Shown here: piece after piece, positions 48,594-60,281 of the stretch | Layout: each line of letters opens with the position of its first letter | Position numbering within the stretch: position 1 is the first letter of the stretch | DNA from: Dryas octopetala | Lineage: Eukaryota > Streptophyta > Magnoliopsida > Rosales > Rosaceae | DNA: 64,000 bases | Reading direction: 5' to 3' | Assembly (NCBI GenBank): GCA_963921425.1 | Contig: OY992832.1 | Span: 21,302,835-21,366,834 of the forward strand | Notes under the pieces: generated by a model | Database searches by the model: none | The model's input: only the letters and a program-made list of their open reading frames with translations | What the model was told of the DNA's origin: nothing | Translations under genes and position numbers: made by a program

Positions 48594-49655
48594 CATCATG
48601 CATGCTTTATTGAAAATCAGATCTTTTCCAGTGATGAAAATGAAACTACCCCTTCTCTTAAATTATTGAACATGTTATGAGTAGGGGTGATGCATGCGAA
48701 AATACATGAAGTACATTTGTCTAATCCAGGACTCCAGCCTTTCGATAGCTTTCAACGGAATCAACAAGAGTTTCGTCCAATGGTCGATAACTCCAACCCA
48801 ACCTCTGCAATTTCTCTGAACTCAGATTTTCTTCTTCTTCCTCTTTGTGGCTAAGACTGCCAATACAAAAGAGTAACACCTCTTAATAACATGAATCCCA
48901 AAGGCACACAAACTAGGTGAAATAATCGATCAATGGCGAATAATAAAAATATAATAGGAAAATTATATTAAGCTTTTGTTTCATGTGAATTAGGTGAACG
49001 ATATATCACTTTAATTTATGTAGTTTAAAAAATTTTAAAAAGGTTCATGCGGTTTATTTTAGTTTGCAATTAAACCAAATTTGTAAATTTATCATTTTTT
49101 CTTCTTACAATTTGGTGATCTGGCTCTAAACTAACATTTGATCATACACAAAATGACTGAAATATCTATATTCATAACCAACTAGCTATAGATTTAATGG
49201 TAATTCTCTTTCCAATGTTAAACAAAAAAAAGTATATATCCATACAAAAAAATACCTAAAATCTAATTTAGCAAATTAATTATTTGTACGTGGGTGGGTC
49301 GGATATAAACTTACTTTTGGGGATAATTGTAGTTGGGATATGCAATTTTCAAGTGCTTCTCCACCACATCCCGAATTCCAATTGAGTGTGCGTTGCATAT
49401 GTATCTTTCTCCAGCCTTAGACTTTTTGTATACAAGAAGTAGTGATTCAGCTAAATCACGAGCATCCACCACTGTCCAATAATTGTATCCCACTGATTCA
49501 AACCCACCTATGTATGTACACAACATTAATTAATTACACCCTTAAACAAGAAAAATATCATTATTGCATGTAAATCTTTATAGAAATTTAGATTCTAATT
49601 TGTTAGATAAGATCTAATTTTTCTTATACAGGCACAGTATAAATGTACTTTTTAT
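48594..49655 (-). pseudogene. CRL fragment C (exons 5 and 6 only)
   Basis: A near-identical copy of 25430-26515 (gene A). Exon 6 is 48721-48856 and exon 5 is 49315-49507, with the same splice sites and lengths (136 and 193) as gene A. The 3' flank begins CATCATGCATGC directly after the LINE A-run. Homology stops at about 49655 inside intron 4, so exons 1-4, with the cofactor loop and catalytic YxxxK, are absent. The exons themselves remain open, indicating a recent partial duplication. It cannot encode an active enzyme alone. Confidence 0.88.
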
Positions 49656-50050
49656 CAAGGAATAAAATTTCGGGTTTCGAGGAAATTTCGATGGAAATTT
49701 CGATGGAAATTTCGACGGAAATTTCGAAGATTTTTAAATTTCGACAAAAATTCGACGGAAACGATGGAAATTATTATCAAAATACGGAAATTTTGAATGA
49801 AACTTCACAATATGTTTATTTAACATATTATCTACTACATTGATAAAAAACATTGAAAAAAATCAAATTATATGGTAGGTTTCATGTGATATGTGATGAA
49901 TATAATGCGCGCTGGAGGCAAATACTATGAAATAAAATTAGTATAATGAATAAATAAAATTGATATATTATTTATACTCTATAATATATACACTAAATTC
50001 TATATACTTTATAATATATACTCTATATTATTTAAGATATCGTATAGAAT
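49656..50050. repeat. Dispersed AT-rich repeat with GATGGAAATTTC units
   Basis: A run of short repeats (AAATTTCGATGG and ATTTCGACGG variants) at 49675-49745 leads into a block related to 19860-20000. It is probably part of an unnamed dispersed element. It starts exactly where CRL homology ends. Confidence 0.5.
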
Positions 50051-50054
50051 ATTA

Positions 50055-51006
50055 TGGTGCGTTTGGATGAAGTAGTTTGAAATTACTAAGGAATTCACAA
50101 ATGACGGAATTTAAAACGATGTGATTTAAAATTCTAGAATATGTAGATTCTCTTGTTTGGATAACATGTAAACATAATAGAGTTTAAGTACGGAATTTAT
50201 GGTAGTTTTAATTTTTGATGCATCAATTCAAAAGAGTGATAGTGATGGTGGCAACAATAAAAATGATGTTTATGGTGAGTTGACCATATTGGTAGGGGTG
50301 ATGGCCCACAAGCGGTGGGAGAATTGGTGGTGGCTAAAATTGGGGTGTTGGCGGTGGCGGTGGTGGTGGTGGTGGTGGTGGTATCGGCAATGGCGGTGAT
50401 GGTGGTGGCGGCGGTGATGGTGGTGGTGGTGGTGGTGGTGGTGACGGTGATGGTGATGGTGGTGGTGGCGGCGACGGTGGTGCGCGGTCTAGGTGTTGGT
50501 GGTGGTGGGGGTGGTGGTGGCAGCGGCAGTGGGGGTGGTGGCAGGGGTGACGGTGATGGTGGTGGTGGTGGTGGTGGCGGCGGTGACGGTGATGGAGGTG
50601 GTGGTGGTGACGGTGATGGTGATGGTGGTGGTGGCGGCGACGGTGGTGCGCGGTCTAGGTGTTGGTGGTGGTGGTGGTGGCGGCAGCGGCAGCGGCAGCG
50701 GGGGTGGTGGCAGGGGTGGCGGGGGTGGTGGTGTTAGTGGTGGTGACGTTGGCGGTAGTGGTGGTAGTGTTGACATGGTCGACACGACTTATTTTTCTTT
50801 TGTAAAAATTGGAATTTTGAAAATGACACCAATTTAGGTGGAATTTAAAGTTGGAATTTACAGCCTTCAAATCCCAAGTTTTTTTCTACCTAGAATTTAC
50901 AAAATTCTGTATTGATTGACCCAAACAAGGAAATTAGAGCATGTAATTTCTTAAATGCTGAGTTTTGTTTAAATTTCGAGTTTTTTTCCTCCATCCAAAC
51001 ACACCA
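50055..51006. mobile_element. PIF/Harbinger-like element, copy 2, with expanded triplet core
   Basis: It has the same ends as 11411-12223 (TGGTGCGTTTGGATG ... CATCCAAACACACCA) and a TTA TSD (50052-50054 and 51007-51009). The core GGN tract at about 50340-50770 is longer than in copy 1. It contains an internal duplication in which GGTGCGCGGTCTAGGTGTTG occurs twice, near 50480 and 50645. Confidence 0.85.
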
Positions 51007-51009
51007 TTA

Positions 51010-51532
51010 GGGTTTAGGTCCTTTAGGATATTTTTAATTATTTTTTATATAAAAAGGTATTAGAGTTTATTGGTTTAGGGTTTAAAAACAATTAAACGAA
51101 ACTCCAACACGGCCAAACGAAATCTCAAATCATTTTTTTTTTCAATTGCCCAAAAACCTCAAACTAGGATATGGTATATGATATTAGGGTTTAGGTTCTT
51201 TAGAGTATTTTAAATTATTTTTTATATTGAAATATATTAGAGTTTACAAATTTAGGGTTTAAAAACAACTACATAAAACTCCAAAAAAGCCAAATAAAAA
51301 CCCAAACTATTTTATTTTCTTTACAATTGACCAAAGGCCCCAAACTCCAATCTACCCTAAACCTTTTTAATTTTTTTTTTCTCTTTTTTTCTTCTTCTTT
51401 TTCTTTTTTTTCTTTTCTTTTTTTCTTTTTTTCCTTTTCTTTTTTTTTTCTCCCTTTTCTTTCCTTCCTTCCCTTTTCTTTCTTTCCCCAATTCCCCCCC
51501 GAGTCTCCACTGTTTTTCTTCTTCTCTCTCTC
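51010..51532. other. Spacer with duplicated AT-rich unit and pyrimidine tract
   Basis: Two related ~150-bp units (about 51007-51130 and 51185-51320) share TTAGGGTTTAGGT and CAAACxAAAxxCCAAACTA-like text. A T/C-only tract at 51365-51532 then runs into the gap, which probably caused the assembly break. Confidence 0.6.
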
Positions 51533-51732
51533 NNNNNNNNNNNNNNNNNNNNNNNNNNNNNNNNNNNNNNNNNNNNNNNNNNNNNNNNNNNNNNNNNNNN
51601 NNNNNNNNNNNNNNNNNNNNNNNNNNNNNNNNNNNNNNNNNNNNNNNNNNNNNNNNNNNNNNNNNNNNNNNNNNNNNNNNNNNNNNNNNNNNNNNNNNNN
51701 NNNNNNNNNNNNNNNNNNNNNNNNNNNNNNNN
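51533..51732. other. Assembly gap (200 N)
   Basis: Two hundred undetermined bases adjoining a long pyrimidine tract. The round length suggests a placeholder of unknown true size. Confidence 0.99.
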
Positions 51733-54077
51733 TGCGAATGACTCGCTACTGTTCTTAAAAGCGTCTGTAGAAAATTGTACACACTTGAGAAGTGTCCTTG
51801 ATATCTATAGCGGTGCCTCTGGGTAGATAGTGATCTAATTTCTAGAAATCCAACTTATTTTTTTCTCCAAATCCTCCTTTGAAGATCACAAAGGATGAAA
51901 TTTGCTCTATTCTCTCATTTGAAGCTACGGATGACCCTGGAAAATACTTTGGCCTTCCAACAATTTAGGGTAGGTCCAAGAAGAAGTCGTTGGCTTTTGT
52001 AAAGGAAAAATTTCAGGCTGGAAGCAGAAATCTCTCAATAATGCAGGTAGAGAAGTGCTCTTTAAAGTTGTTGCATACACTATCCCTAATTACCCTATGC
52101 ATTGCTTCAGCTTCCCCAAAGGTTTGTGCGAGGAAATTGACCCTCTAATCACTAAATTTTGGTGGGGGCAAACTGATGAGGAGAATAAAATTCTTTAGAA
52201 ATCCTGGCAGTTTTTGTGCTCTGCTAAAATCCATGGAAGGATGGGCTTCAAGTTTTTGTTGGATTTTAATGATACCCTTTTGGCAAAACAGTGTTGAAGG
52301 CTTGTGCAGAATCCAAATTCTTGGTGTACGCGCATCATTAAGAGCATATATTATCCCCATGGTAATCTGCTATCTACCAAGAAATGATCAAAAGCCTCTT
52401 GGGCCTGGAGTAGCCTATTAACTGGTAAGGACCTGTTGGTGGAAGGTGCTTTGTCAAAAATTAGAAATGGCCAGAGTGTTGATATTTGGAATGATAAGTG
52501 GATTCCTAATCACCCCTCGGGTAGGATCACTTAGGACCATCCCCATTTAGCCCCTCATTGAGTGAATGATCTTATTGACTGGTCGAAAAAAAACTTGGAA
52601 CCTAGCCCCAAAATTTTCAGTTATTGATAATCCTACTTTGAAGGCTATTAGTTCCATTTTGTTGGGCCCGAAAAAGCTGGAGGATAGATTGATCTGGCAT
52701 GCTAATACTAATAGTAATTATATTATACAATCGGGGTACCATGCTATTCATTCTAAATCTATGCAGTCTATACCAAGGACCATTGGCTTCTCTTTCACAA
52801 TTGATCCCGGCCAATGTTTGGAAGAAGGTCTGGGCTATTAAAACTCTCCCAAAGGTCCATCTATTCTTTTGGAAGTGCCTTAATAATGCCCTACCGGTCT
52901 TTCACAACCTTTTCAAGATGAAGATCATTAAATCCCCTTTGTGCGTTGTGTGTGGTGAAGTCCCGGAAACCATTGAGCATTATTTATTCTTTTGCCCTTG
53001 GGCCAGGGGGACATGGTTCAGTAGCAGTATCACATACAGAATAAACTTTCAAGAATTTACAAATATTGCACACTGGTTTTCTACTCTAACCTTTCTTGCA
53101 GGTACTCAAAAGGAAACTCGAGATAGGTTACTCTCACATATGGCCTTTCTTTGCTGGCACATTTGGAAGGAGCGATGCAATTTCATTTACAAGGACTCTC
53201 CCCCGTCTCTAGTCTCTGTTGCTCGAACAGCGGAGAATGCTACACTTGAATTTCTTGCAGCAATGGAATTGTCTGACCTTCAAAATCAAACCTCTCACCA
53301 GCCATGCCTACCTATATATGGTTCTCTATGACCAAAGGCATCATCGTCTTCGTTGATTTCCTCCCTTCCCTGGGACCATCAAGATCAACCTCGACGAAGC
53401 TTGGACTCTTCCACCTCTGAGGCAAGCATTGGAGTTTTGGCTTAGAACCATCACGGTGCTCTTGTTGACGGAATCGCGAAATCTCGTTTGACTACGTCAG
53501 CTCTCGAATCGGAAGCTATGGCGGCCTTCGAAGCGGTCATCCTTGCTCAAAAAAACAATTACTCATATGTGATTTTTCGAATACGACAATCAAGATCTCA
53601 TCAATTGTATCTATGGGAGAATGAAGAGAGGAAATTTGAGGTTGTACCATCAAGCAAGCCTCATCTTCCTTCAACGCCTTAGTGTGGTCCTGGTCTCCCA
53701 GAAATTCGAATTTGGCTGCAGACTGCATCGCCACCCTTGCTCGGCGGAAGATGTGCCCCGAATACTAGGTCAAAAAACCTTCATCCTCCCTAGTCTTTAT
53801 GTTATCTCGTGACGGTTTACCATGCCCTCCGCCACCTTAATTTGCTATGGAGACTGAAGATTCTAGCTCTAGTCGACCTGAGCAGTGTCTTAGTATCAAA
53901 GTGTTTCCAGATCTGGAAGTCTTCAGTTTCTATCAGGTGGCTTGTCTGATTTGGATGATGAGCCTTACCTATTTTGTTTCGTTTTGCCTGGGCCTCCTTT
54001 TGGACCCTTTCTCATTGTATTTCCTCTGCCCTTCTTTGGGCCTTTTAATGGATTCTCCTTTTCCAAAAAAAAAAAAA
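51733..54077 (+). mobile_element. L1-type LINE, degenerate 3' part
   Basis: Broken reading frames carry the C-terminal reverse transcriptase region (MHCFSFPKG, LITKFWWGQ and HGRMGFKFLLDFN in shifting frames at 51960-52300). A zf-RVT region follows at about 52810-53010 (IKTLPKVHLFFWKCLNNALP, then CVVCGEVPETIEHYLFFC). An RNase H-like segment lies at 53330-53800. The element ends in an A-run at 54065-54077. Several stops and frameshifts show it is dead. It belongs to the same class as the 42266-48593 LINE but is clearly a different subfamily. Its left part runs into the assembly gap. Confidence 0.82.
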
Positions 54078-55484
54078 CTGGAAAAGACATGCATAAAATA
54101 GTCAACATCTCAAAAATTTGAACAACTTAATCTTATTTTAAGTAATTGTATGTAGGTATGAATTTCCTGTCGAGCGATCAAATGCTTGATCATTGACATT
54201 CTACAATTACGTCAAAATTCCAAAACTACCTTTTTGGCATATCTCTCTCAATTGGCCACCATCACCCTACCACCGGTGTCGCCGATACTTTCTCGATACC
54301 TTTTTGTCTCTCTCAAATTTTTAAGCTATCTTATCATTTTTAATACTCATGTACCCATGGCCAAAAAAAAAATACTCATGTACCCAAACTGGTAGATTCA
54401 TAAATCTTCGCACTAAATCCATCCAAGGAAGCAATGATTAGAAAATTTAAGAATGCAGATGGTAGCTAGAGTAAGCTCATGCGCTTCATTTTGATTGTGG
54501 GGGATGAATATGGACTATTTCTCAAGAGGAATTAATGTTAGGGACGGCCACAATTTTCAATCCAAAGTTGATCAGAAGCATCTATAAGCTATATGCACAA
54601 GAATGGACTTGTTTCAGGGTCTAAAGCTCTTGGCACGAATGTACTACCAGATCGACTTGAGGAAGAAGAAGAACATGAAAGTGAGAGAGAGAGAGAGAGA
54701 GAGAGATCGAGAAAGAAAGACATATATGTATCCCACATCAAAATTTCATTTAATATTCGAGTTGTACATATATGGCAACATGTGAACAATAGCCGCTACC
54801 TTTCTTGAATGACCGTCTTATCAGAGCGTGATTAATGGTTTTGTGGTCTCTAGTACCACTGTGGCTGTAGAGGATGGTTCTCAGCCAGAGTTTTTCTGGT
54901 TGGGGTGGTCGTACGGTTGTCTGACAGGTCCCTTTTTTTTTTTGCCAATTTTTGTAACTTCAAACTCTTTGCCTTGATGAATGCTTCTTTTGGGAAAACC
55001 CAAACAAATAAGTAGAATACAATAAAAGTGGTACAATTGATAAGTACAATACTTATCAAAAACTCTAACTATTCAAGTACTAAAAAAAATGTATCAAAAA
55101 CTCTAACTTTGTTTTGGGTTTTTCTTTTGGGCTTTTTTGGATATTGTACTTCAACCATATTGTTTTTAGATTAACAATTTATATCTTTGTAAGTTTTAAA
55201 TGTAGTCCTTCATTTAACAATTCTAATTAGACATAAATTCATATTTATTCTCTAATTAATATCTAAAAAAATTATGGGATATATCTATCTAATTAGTAGG
55301 ACAAATTTTAACTTTATTCAGTCTAATTGTAACCAACAACTCTGACTTTAACTTCCACCATCTTATCGGCCTAAAAAAAAATCACCTCTAAACCCTAGAA
55401 AATGTACTCATATGAATTTTGCAACAATCTCATCCACCTGATTTGTCTGCTTTATGTTAGGTTTTATGCAGCCTCCATAAGCCA
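54078..55484. other. Gene-free spacer
   Basis: AT-rich intergenic DNA with a short (GA)n microsatellite (54680-54706). Open frames here have no recognisable features. No gene or defined transposon is supported. Confidence 0.5.
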
Positions 55485-55492
55485 TTCTATAC

Positions 55493-56087
55493 TAGGGGTG
55501 GTATCGGTTCGATTACTAAATCGAAATGACATAACTGACAACAGACCGACCACCAGCGATATGGCCAGCTTTGCCACCGACATCGATACTGACAAGTTCA
55601 GTTACTGACGGCTTCAGTATAGGTGGTGGTCGGTCGGCTTCTCAGTGGTGGTTGGTCACTTTCTCTTTCCTCTGTCGATCTTCTTCTCCAGCTTTTCGAT
55701 GGTGGTGGCTAGCTCTGTTCTCTTCTTCTTCTCCGGCTCCCTCGCCTGCAACATCACTGGCAACATAGCACCAGAGTTGGGTAGTTTCGGCAACGTTACA
55801 GTTGGGCAGAGGCAACGACGAGTTGAAGTTAGGCAGAGGCAGCGACTACTTGTAGCTGGGCAAAGGCGGCAGCGACAACGTTGCAGACTTGCAGCTGCAA
55901 CGTTGAAGAAGAAGAAGAAGGGTGGATCGGTATTGGTTTGCCGACGATATGGGATTTCCAAACCGCCACCGCCACCGCCATTCACAAGGGTTGGTATGTC
56001 GGTCGGTGACGTCTGTTGGTTCGATGTTCCGCCAACTCGGTTTGTTTTTGGTCGATGACGGTTTGTCGGAAGATTTTCTCAGCCCTA
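55493..56087. mobile_element. hAT-like non-autonomous element
   Basis: It begins TAGGGGTGGTATCGG and ends TCTCAGCCCTA, giving short TIRs (TAGGGgTG / TAGGGcTG). The 8-bp TSD is TTCTATAC / TTTTATAC (55485-55492 and 56088-56095; one mismatch). The interior is rich in CGGT/CCGAC, as in other plant hAT MITEs. Overlapping open frames are not considered genes. Confidence 0.7.
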
Positions 56088-56104
56088 TTTTATACCCTAA
56101 ATCC

Positions 56105-56665
56105 TAGGTGAAACAATCGATCGATGGCCAATAATAAAAAAAATAAAAGACCAACATATAATAGGAAAATTATATTTAGCTTTTCTTCCATGTGATTTAG
56201 GTTAATGTTCACTTTACTTTATGTAGTTCAAAAATTTAAAAAGCGCAGGTTCATATAGTTTAATTATTTTAGTTTGCAATTAAGACCAAATTTTTAATAT
56301 CATAAATCTAATTTAGTGAATTAATTATTTGTGGGCCGGATATAAACTTACTTTGGGGATAATTGTAGTTGGGATATGCAATGTTCAAGTGCTTCTCCAC
56401 CACATCTCGTATTCCAATTGAGTGCGTTGCATCTTTCTCTAGCCTTATATTTTTTGTATACAAGAAATAGTGCTTCAGCTAAATCACGAGCTTCCACAAC
56501 CGTCCAATAATTGTATCTCAATGACTAAAATCCTCCTATGTATGTACACACATTAATTAATTGAACCCTTAAACAAAAAACATATATATCATTATTGCAT
56601 GTAAATCTTAATAGAAATTTAGATTCTAATTTGTTAGATAAGATCTAATTTTCCTTATATAGGCA
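56105..56665 (-). pseudogene. CRL fragment D (degenerate exon 5)
   Basis: This aligns with 25780-26520 of gene A (intron 5, exon 5, part of intron 4) with many changes. The exon 5 remnant is about 56352-56537. Compared with gene A exon 5 it has small deletions (for example around the GAGTGCGTTGCATC segment near 56420) that shift the frame, and the ACCACATCTCG region is altered. No other exon is present. It is older than fragment C and sits just right of a hAT-like element. Confidence 0.82.
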
Positions 56666-57890
56666 AATTATAAATTATTTGTTATTGTTGTTATGGACTC
56701 GAGTCTCTAGTTGTGGTAGTGTCAGTGGAGGTTTCGGAATGGGTGATGGTGGGTTGGGTTCACAAGCCTTGGGGAAGACATTCTCGGTGGGTTGCGTAGT
56801 TCCATTCAAATAAGGTGAATAGATGGTGCCCATGATTCTCTTAAAGGCGATGCCAAAGACGACCACGATCAGAGGCATAATATGGAATCCACTAGTGCTG
56901 ACAGGAGATGGCGATAGGGTTTTGAGAGACGGGCAAGAAAATCAATGCTTGGAAGAAAATATAAGCGATGACAAGCTTAATTAATTGTTTTCGTTTCAAA
57001 ATATCATACTTTTTCTATTGTTTTTCGTTTATGGAATCCAATTCCTTGATATTTTTCTTCAATTCTTCTATTGAATGAGCCATTTAAGTCTTTACAACTT
57101 TTTTTTAATACACGGAAAACTTGACTAGAAAAATTGTATATTTAATGAATCAACCAAAATGGTGTCACGTCTTGAAGAGGGTGCGTTGTTCCGATTGTAC
57201 TAGACTCGACAATTTTAAGAAGCCATAATGCAAACCACAATGAGGAATATTTATTGCACTACTAACTATTGGTTTAGTGGTATTTAACTTCTCAATATTG
57301 AAAGATGTGTCAAATTCGATTCTCTCCTCCCTAAAATATATGTATTTGAAAAAAAAATGTTAGTGTAATCAATTAGGGGCGAGCCGACACTAGCACAACA
57401 TAGGCACGACACGATTAAAATAGATATGGCATAGCATGTCACGAGTAAATAGGCTGGGACGAAGTTTTTAGCCCATCAAGGAACAACACAAGCATGAGTA
57501 CAAAATTAGCCATAATTATGTACGGCTCGTTTAACATTTTTTATTTTTAAGGAACTTTTCAATAAAGAAAATCAATTTTTCAAGAAAAAAAATGTTTATA
57601 TTTAATTATAAAAAAATATCATAAGATTAGATTTTTTACTAAAAAAAATAGACTATGGACTGGCATGTTTAAGATACGGCACAAATAAGACATGAGTATG
57701 AATGAGCCGTGAGCCGTGAGCCGTGAGCCGTGCAAGGCCTAAGTCTTAGGTATATGGGCTGGAAAAAGAACAGCATCAAAGTACAATTAGCAAACTTATG
57801 CGGGCCGGGCCGACACGTTTGACAGCAGTAAAAACCATCTAAACTATGTTGACAAAGTGATCTGAGTTGTACATCGGGGCTGAACTGGAA
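56666..57890. other. Gene-free spacer with hAT-like and CRL-flank remnants
   Basis: A minus-strand frame at 56675-56878 is unrecognised. At 57120-57200 there is a weak third copy of the duplication's left edge (AGGGTGCGTTGTTC). At 57372-57830 GAGCCGACA-rich sequence starts TAGGGGCGAGCCGACA and looks hAT-like, but no TSD was found. (GAGCCGT)n lies at 57703-57733. Confidence 0.4.
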
Positions 57891-57892
57891 AA

Positions 57893-59740
57893 ATCATGTT
57901 TTGACTTGTAAAGGGTGCGTTGTTGTCCGGTTGCACCAGCCTCGACGGTTTCAGTCAAGCAAAATGCCAACTGAGATGGAGCATATTCTCTGTGCAACTT
58001 TTCTGAGTTCGATTGTGTCTGCTTGCGAGGTTAGTTACAGAAGTGGACATGATGACCATCTTCACCATTTTCATCAGTATTGTTTTTCTCATGGTGGACA
58101 TATGTGCAAATATGTCAAGGACAAGTTCATATTGTAACCCTTGATGGGTTTTCGGGTCTTTATCTGATTAACAATGTTGTTACGTATCAAACCTGTATTG
58201 AAAACCTCATGGTCGAAATCTGTTTGCTTTAGGAAAGTAGCAGAAACTATAAAATTAAGCCTCATTTGAAAATTGCTATTGCCCAAATTCATAGAGTAAT
58301 CATCTTGTATCACTTTGAGTGTTGGAAAATCATGGTGACATTCAGTTCAATAGGGCATTGGCCATCTAAATTGACAAACAAGTATCCTTGTTAATGTTGC
58401 ATTACTGAAGGTAGTATAAGAACAGACCAATTCTGCTTCAGAATCCTAAAAAACCCATCACTTTTTTCCCCTGAACACAGCCATTTTTTCTTTAATTTTT
58501 TATTTCAAGAACATTTTGTTCTACATTTCCTATCTAGACATACTAGAGAATTAGTGATAGGTTTATACCTTGTCCTGGTTGGGTTATCATTATTTGTTCA
58601 GTGAATGTGATAGAACTATTTTAAATCTACTTGCAGGAGGAAAACTAATAGGTAGTCTTGTAATGAACTTTAATCTCTAAATATAAGCCTCCTTTTGCCC
58701 TGCTGGGGTTTCAGATTCTGCTATCTTTGGATATTTTATTAAATAGCCATGTTGGTCCACATCTTTGTCTTTTGAAGATTTTATAGGCTTATAGTTGAAC
58801 ATTGAGTAGCGCTTGAATTCAATACCTAACACCGACAAAATGTACCCTTGTACCCAATTAGCATCACTCACCAAAGTCATTGCAAGTCCTGATTTGTGAA
58901 AATTTACTCATTGTTATAACTAAAAACAGGATGTTTGTACTTCTTTGTGGTATTGTACGGTATTTGATTTCTTTGTATGAAAACAAGTGTGTTGCATGAC
59001 CAAGTTATTCAGGGTGTTGGACAGATACTAAAGGTTGTTATTTGGGATGCAGAGTGGATTGTTCATGTAACCTTGCTTCGTCCCTCTTCTCTTAGTCTTA
59101 GGACAGTTTTAAGTTATGTAGCTTGATCAGTTGGGTATTTTAAACTGAGACAAGATTTGATAGATTACACAGAATTATCTAAGCTCAGATGACTTCATTT
59201 TGCATCTTTAATAAGTGAATAGAAATAAAAATTCAGATTTGAAGATCAATACTTAGAGCGTCTATATGCTCATCTTTCTTTTCTTCTTCTTCTTTAACTA
59301 CTTTTTTTAACAACATTGTTATTTATCATTGTCTAGTTCTTTTTAATGCTTGTCTGATCATTTTGTCTCTTAAAAGTTTTTTGTCCGATAACAATTATAC
59401 TACTCAAACAGCCCTAACCAAAGATAATTTTTTCTCTACATCAACCCTTTTTCTGCTATAATACTGAACCTTCTCATTTACTCTGCGTCATTGACTATTT
59501 TTTCTGTAACTTACAAGTTACAACAAGATTGTAAAGATACTGAATAATAAACCTTTATGAAAGAACATAAGTCTCGACAATTCCAATTTCGTATAAAAAA
59601 ATTTGAATATTTCCATACAACATGAAGGATGATGTTGTGTTTTCCTTCTTTATTACCCTCTATGAAAGGAATTAAACCTCACTTCTGAAAGTAGGATAAG
59701 TGTTGTGCATGTGCATCTTCTTACGCAAAATTTCAAATTT
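57893..59740. repeat. Segmental duplication copy B (partner at 34772-36800)
   Basis: It matches 34815-36790 closely, including GGTGCGTTGTTGTCCGGT at the left and AAGTAGGATAAG...GTTGTGCATGTGCATC at the right. It has lost about 470 bp relative to copy A near 58430 and carries a 300-bp extra block at 58598-58897. To the right, homology to copy A resumes only at about 61841 in LEC2-like coding sequence. Confidence 0.85.
58598..58897. other. 300-bp insertion/deletion block inside the duplication
   Basis: This block is absent from copy A at the matching point (near 35975). It is bounded by the direct repeat ATTTGT (58592-58597 and 58892-58897). On the minus strand it holds an open frame (58677-58880, DANWVQGYILSVLGIEFKRY) that I do not recognise. 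It could be an insertion with a 6-bp target repeat or a microhomology deletion in copy A. Confidence 0.6.
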
Positions 59741-59800
59741 CAAAATGAAATAAATTAAAGCAATGGACATAAAAGATAGCTATACTTTCTCAATTTGTCG

Positions 59801-60018
59801 TGTAGAGAAAAATCTCTTAACAGATTGAGCATTTTTCTCCATGATTAAAATCTGTATAACCATTGGGGGTTGGTGTAATCACCTAGGCGTACTTGGTTGC
59901 ATGCAGCTTTGTAGAGAAAAAGCTCTTAACAGATCGAGCATTTTTCTCCATGTTTGACATCTGTATAACCGTCGGGGGTAGGTGTAATCACCTAGGCGTG
60001 CTTGGTTGCATGCAGCTT
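59801..60018 (+). repeat. 109-bp tandem duplication with RY-like TGCATGCA sites
   Basis: Two units (59801-59909 and 59910-60018) start TGTAGAGAAAAA and end GCATGCAGCTT. Each holds CACCTAGGCGT and one TGCATGCA site (59898-59905 and 60007-60014). They lie immediately upstream of a TATATAAA box (60043-60050). Confidence 0.85.
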
Positions 60019-60042
60019 TGCCGAAACGCTCTTTGTCACCTC

Positions 60043-60050
60043 TATATAAA
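60043..60050 (+). promoter_or_regulatory. Candidate TATA box upstream of LEC2-like sequence
   Basis: TATATAAA is followed about 25-35 bp later by CATCACAATTCAGTACTC, a plausible transcription start region. The site points toward the LEC2-like fragment at 61741. Its role is inferred from position only. Confidence 0.4.
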
Positions 60051-60281
60051 GCGAACTTTTCCCAGGGTCTCATCACAATTCAGTACTCAAAACATTTCTT
60101 CACTGTTATTGCTATTAAATCTTCTTTTCATTTCTTCCTAAAAGATCCTTGAAGTAGTTGAAGTTTTCACTGTGGTGATGAATATAAAAGATATTTGTTG
60201 CCATGGCAAAATTTCCTAGTCAATCTGCATACATGCAATAGTGATTCTGTGGCCAACTCTGTAAGTACTAGGCACCAATAC

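Noticed and set aside
51327-51782. Open frames across the N run
   Set aside because: Frames through undetermined bases and a pyrimidine tract carry no information.
55645-56058. 137-codon open frame
   Set aside because: Lies wholly inside a hAT-like element with a near-perfect TSD and has biased Arg/Gln/Ser composition.
57372-57830. hAT-like element starting TAGGGGCGAGCCGACA
   Set aside because: The start fits, but no matching right end or 8-bp TSD could be fixed, so it is noted only as a possible remnant.
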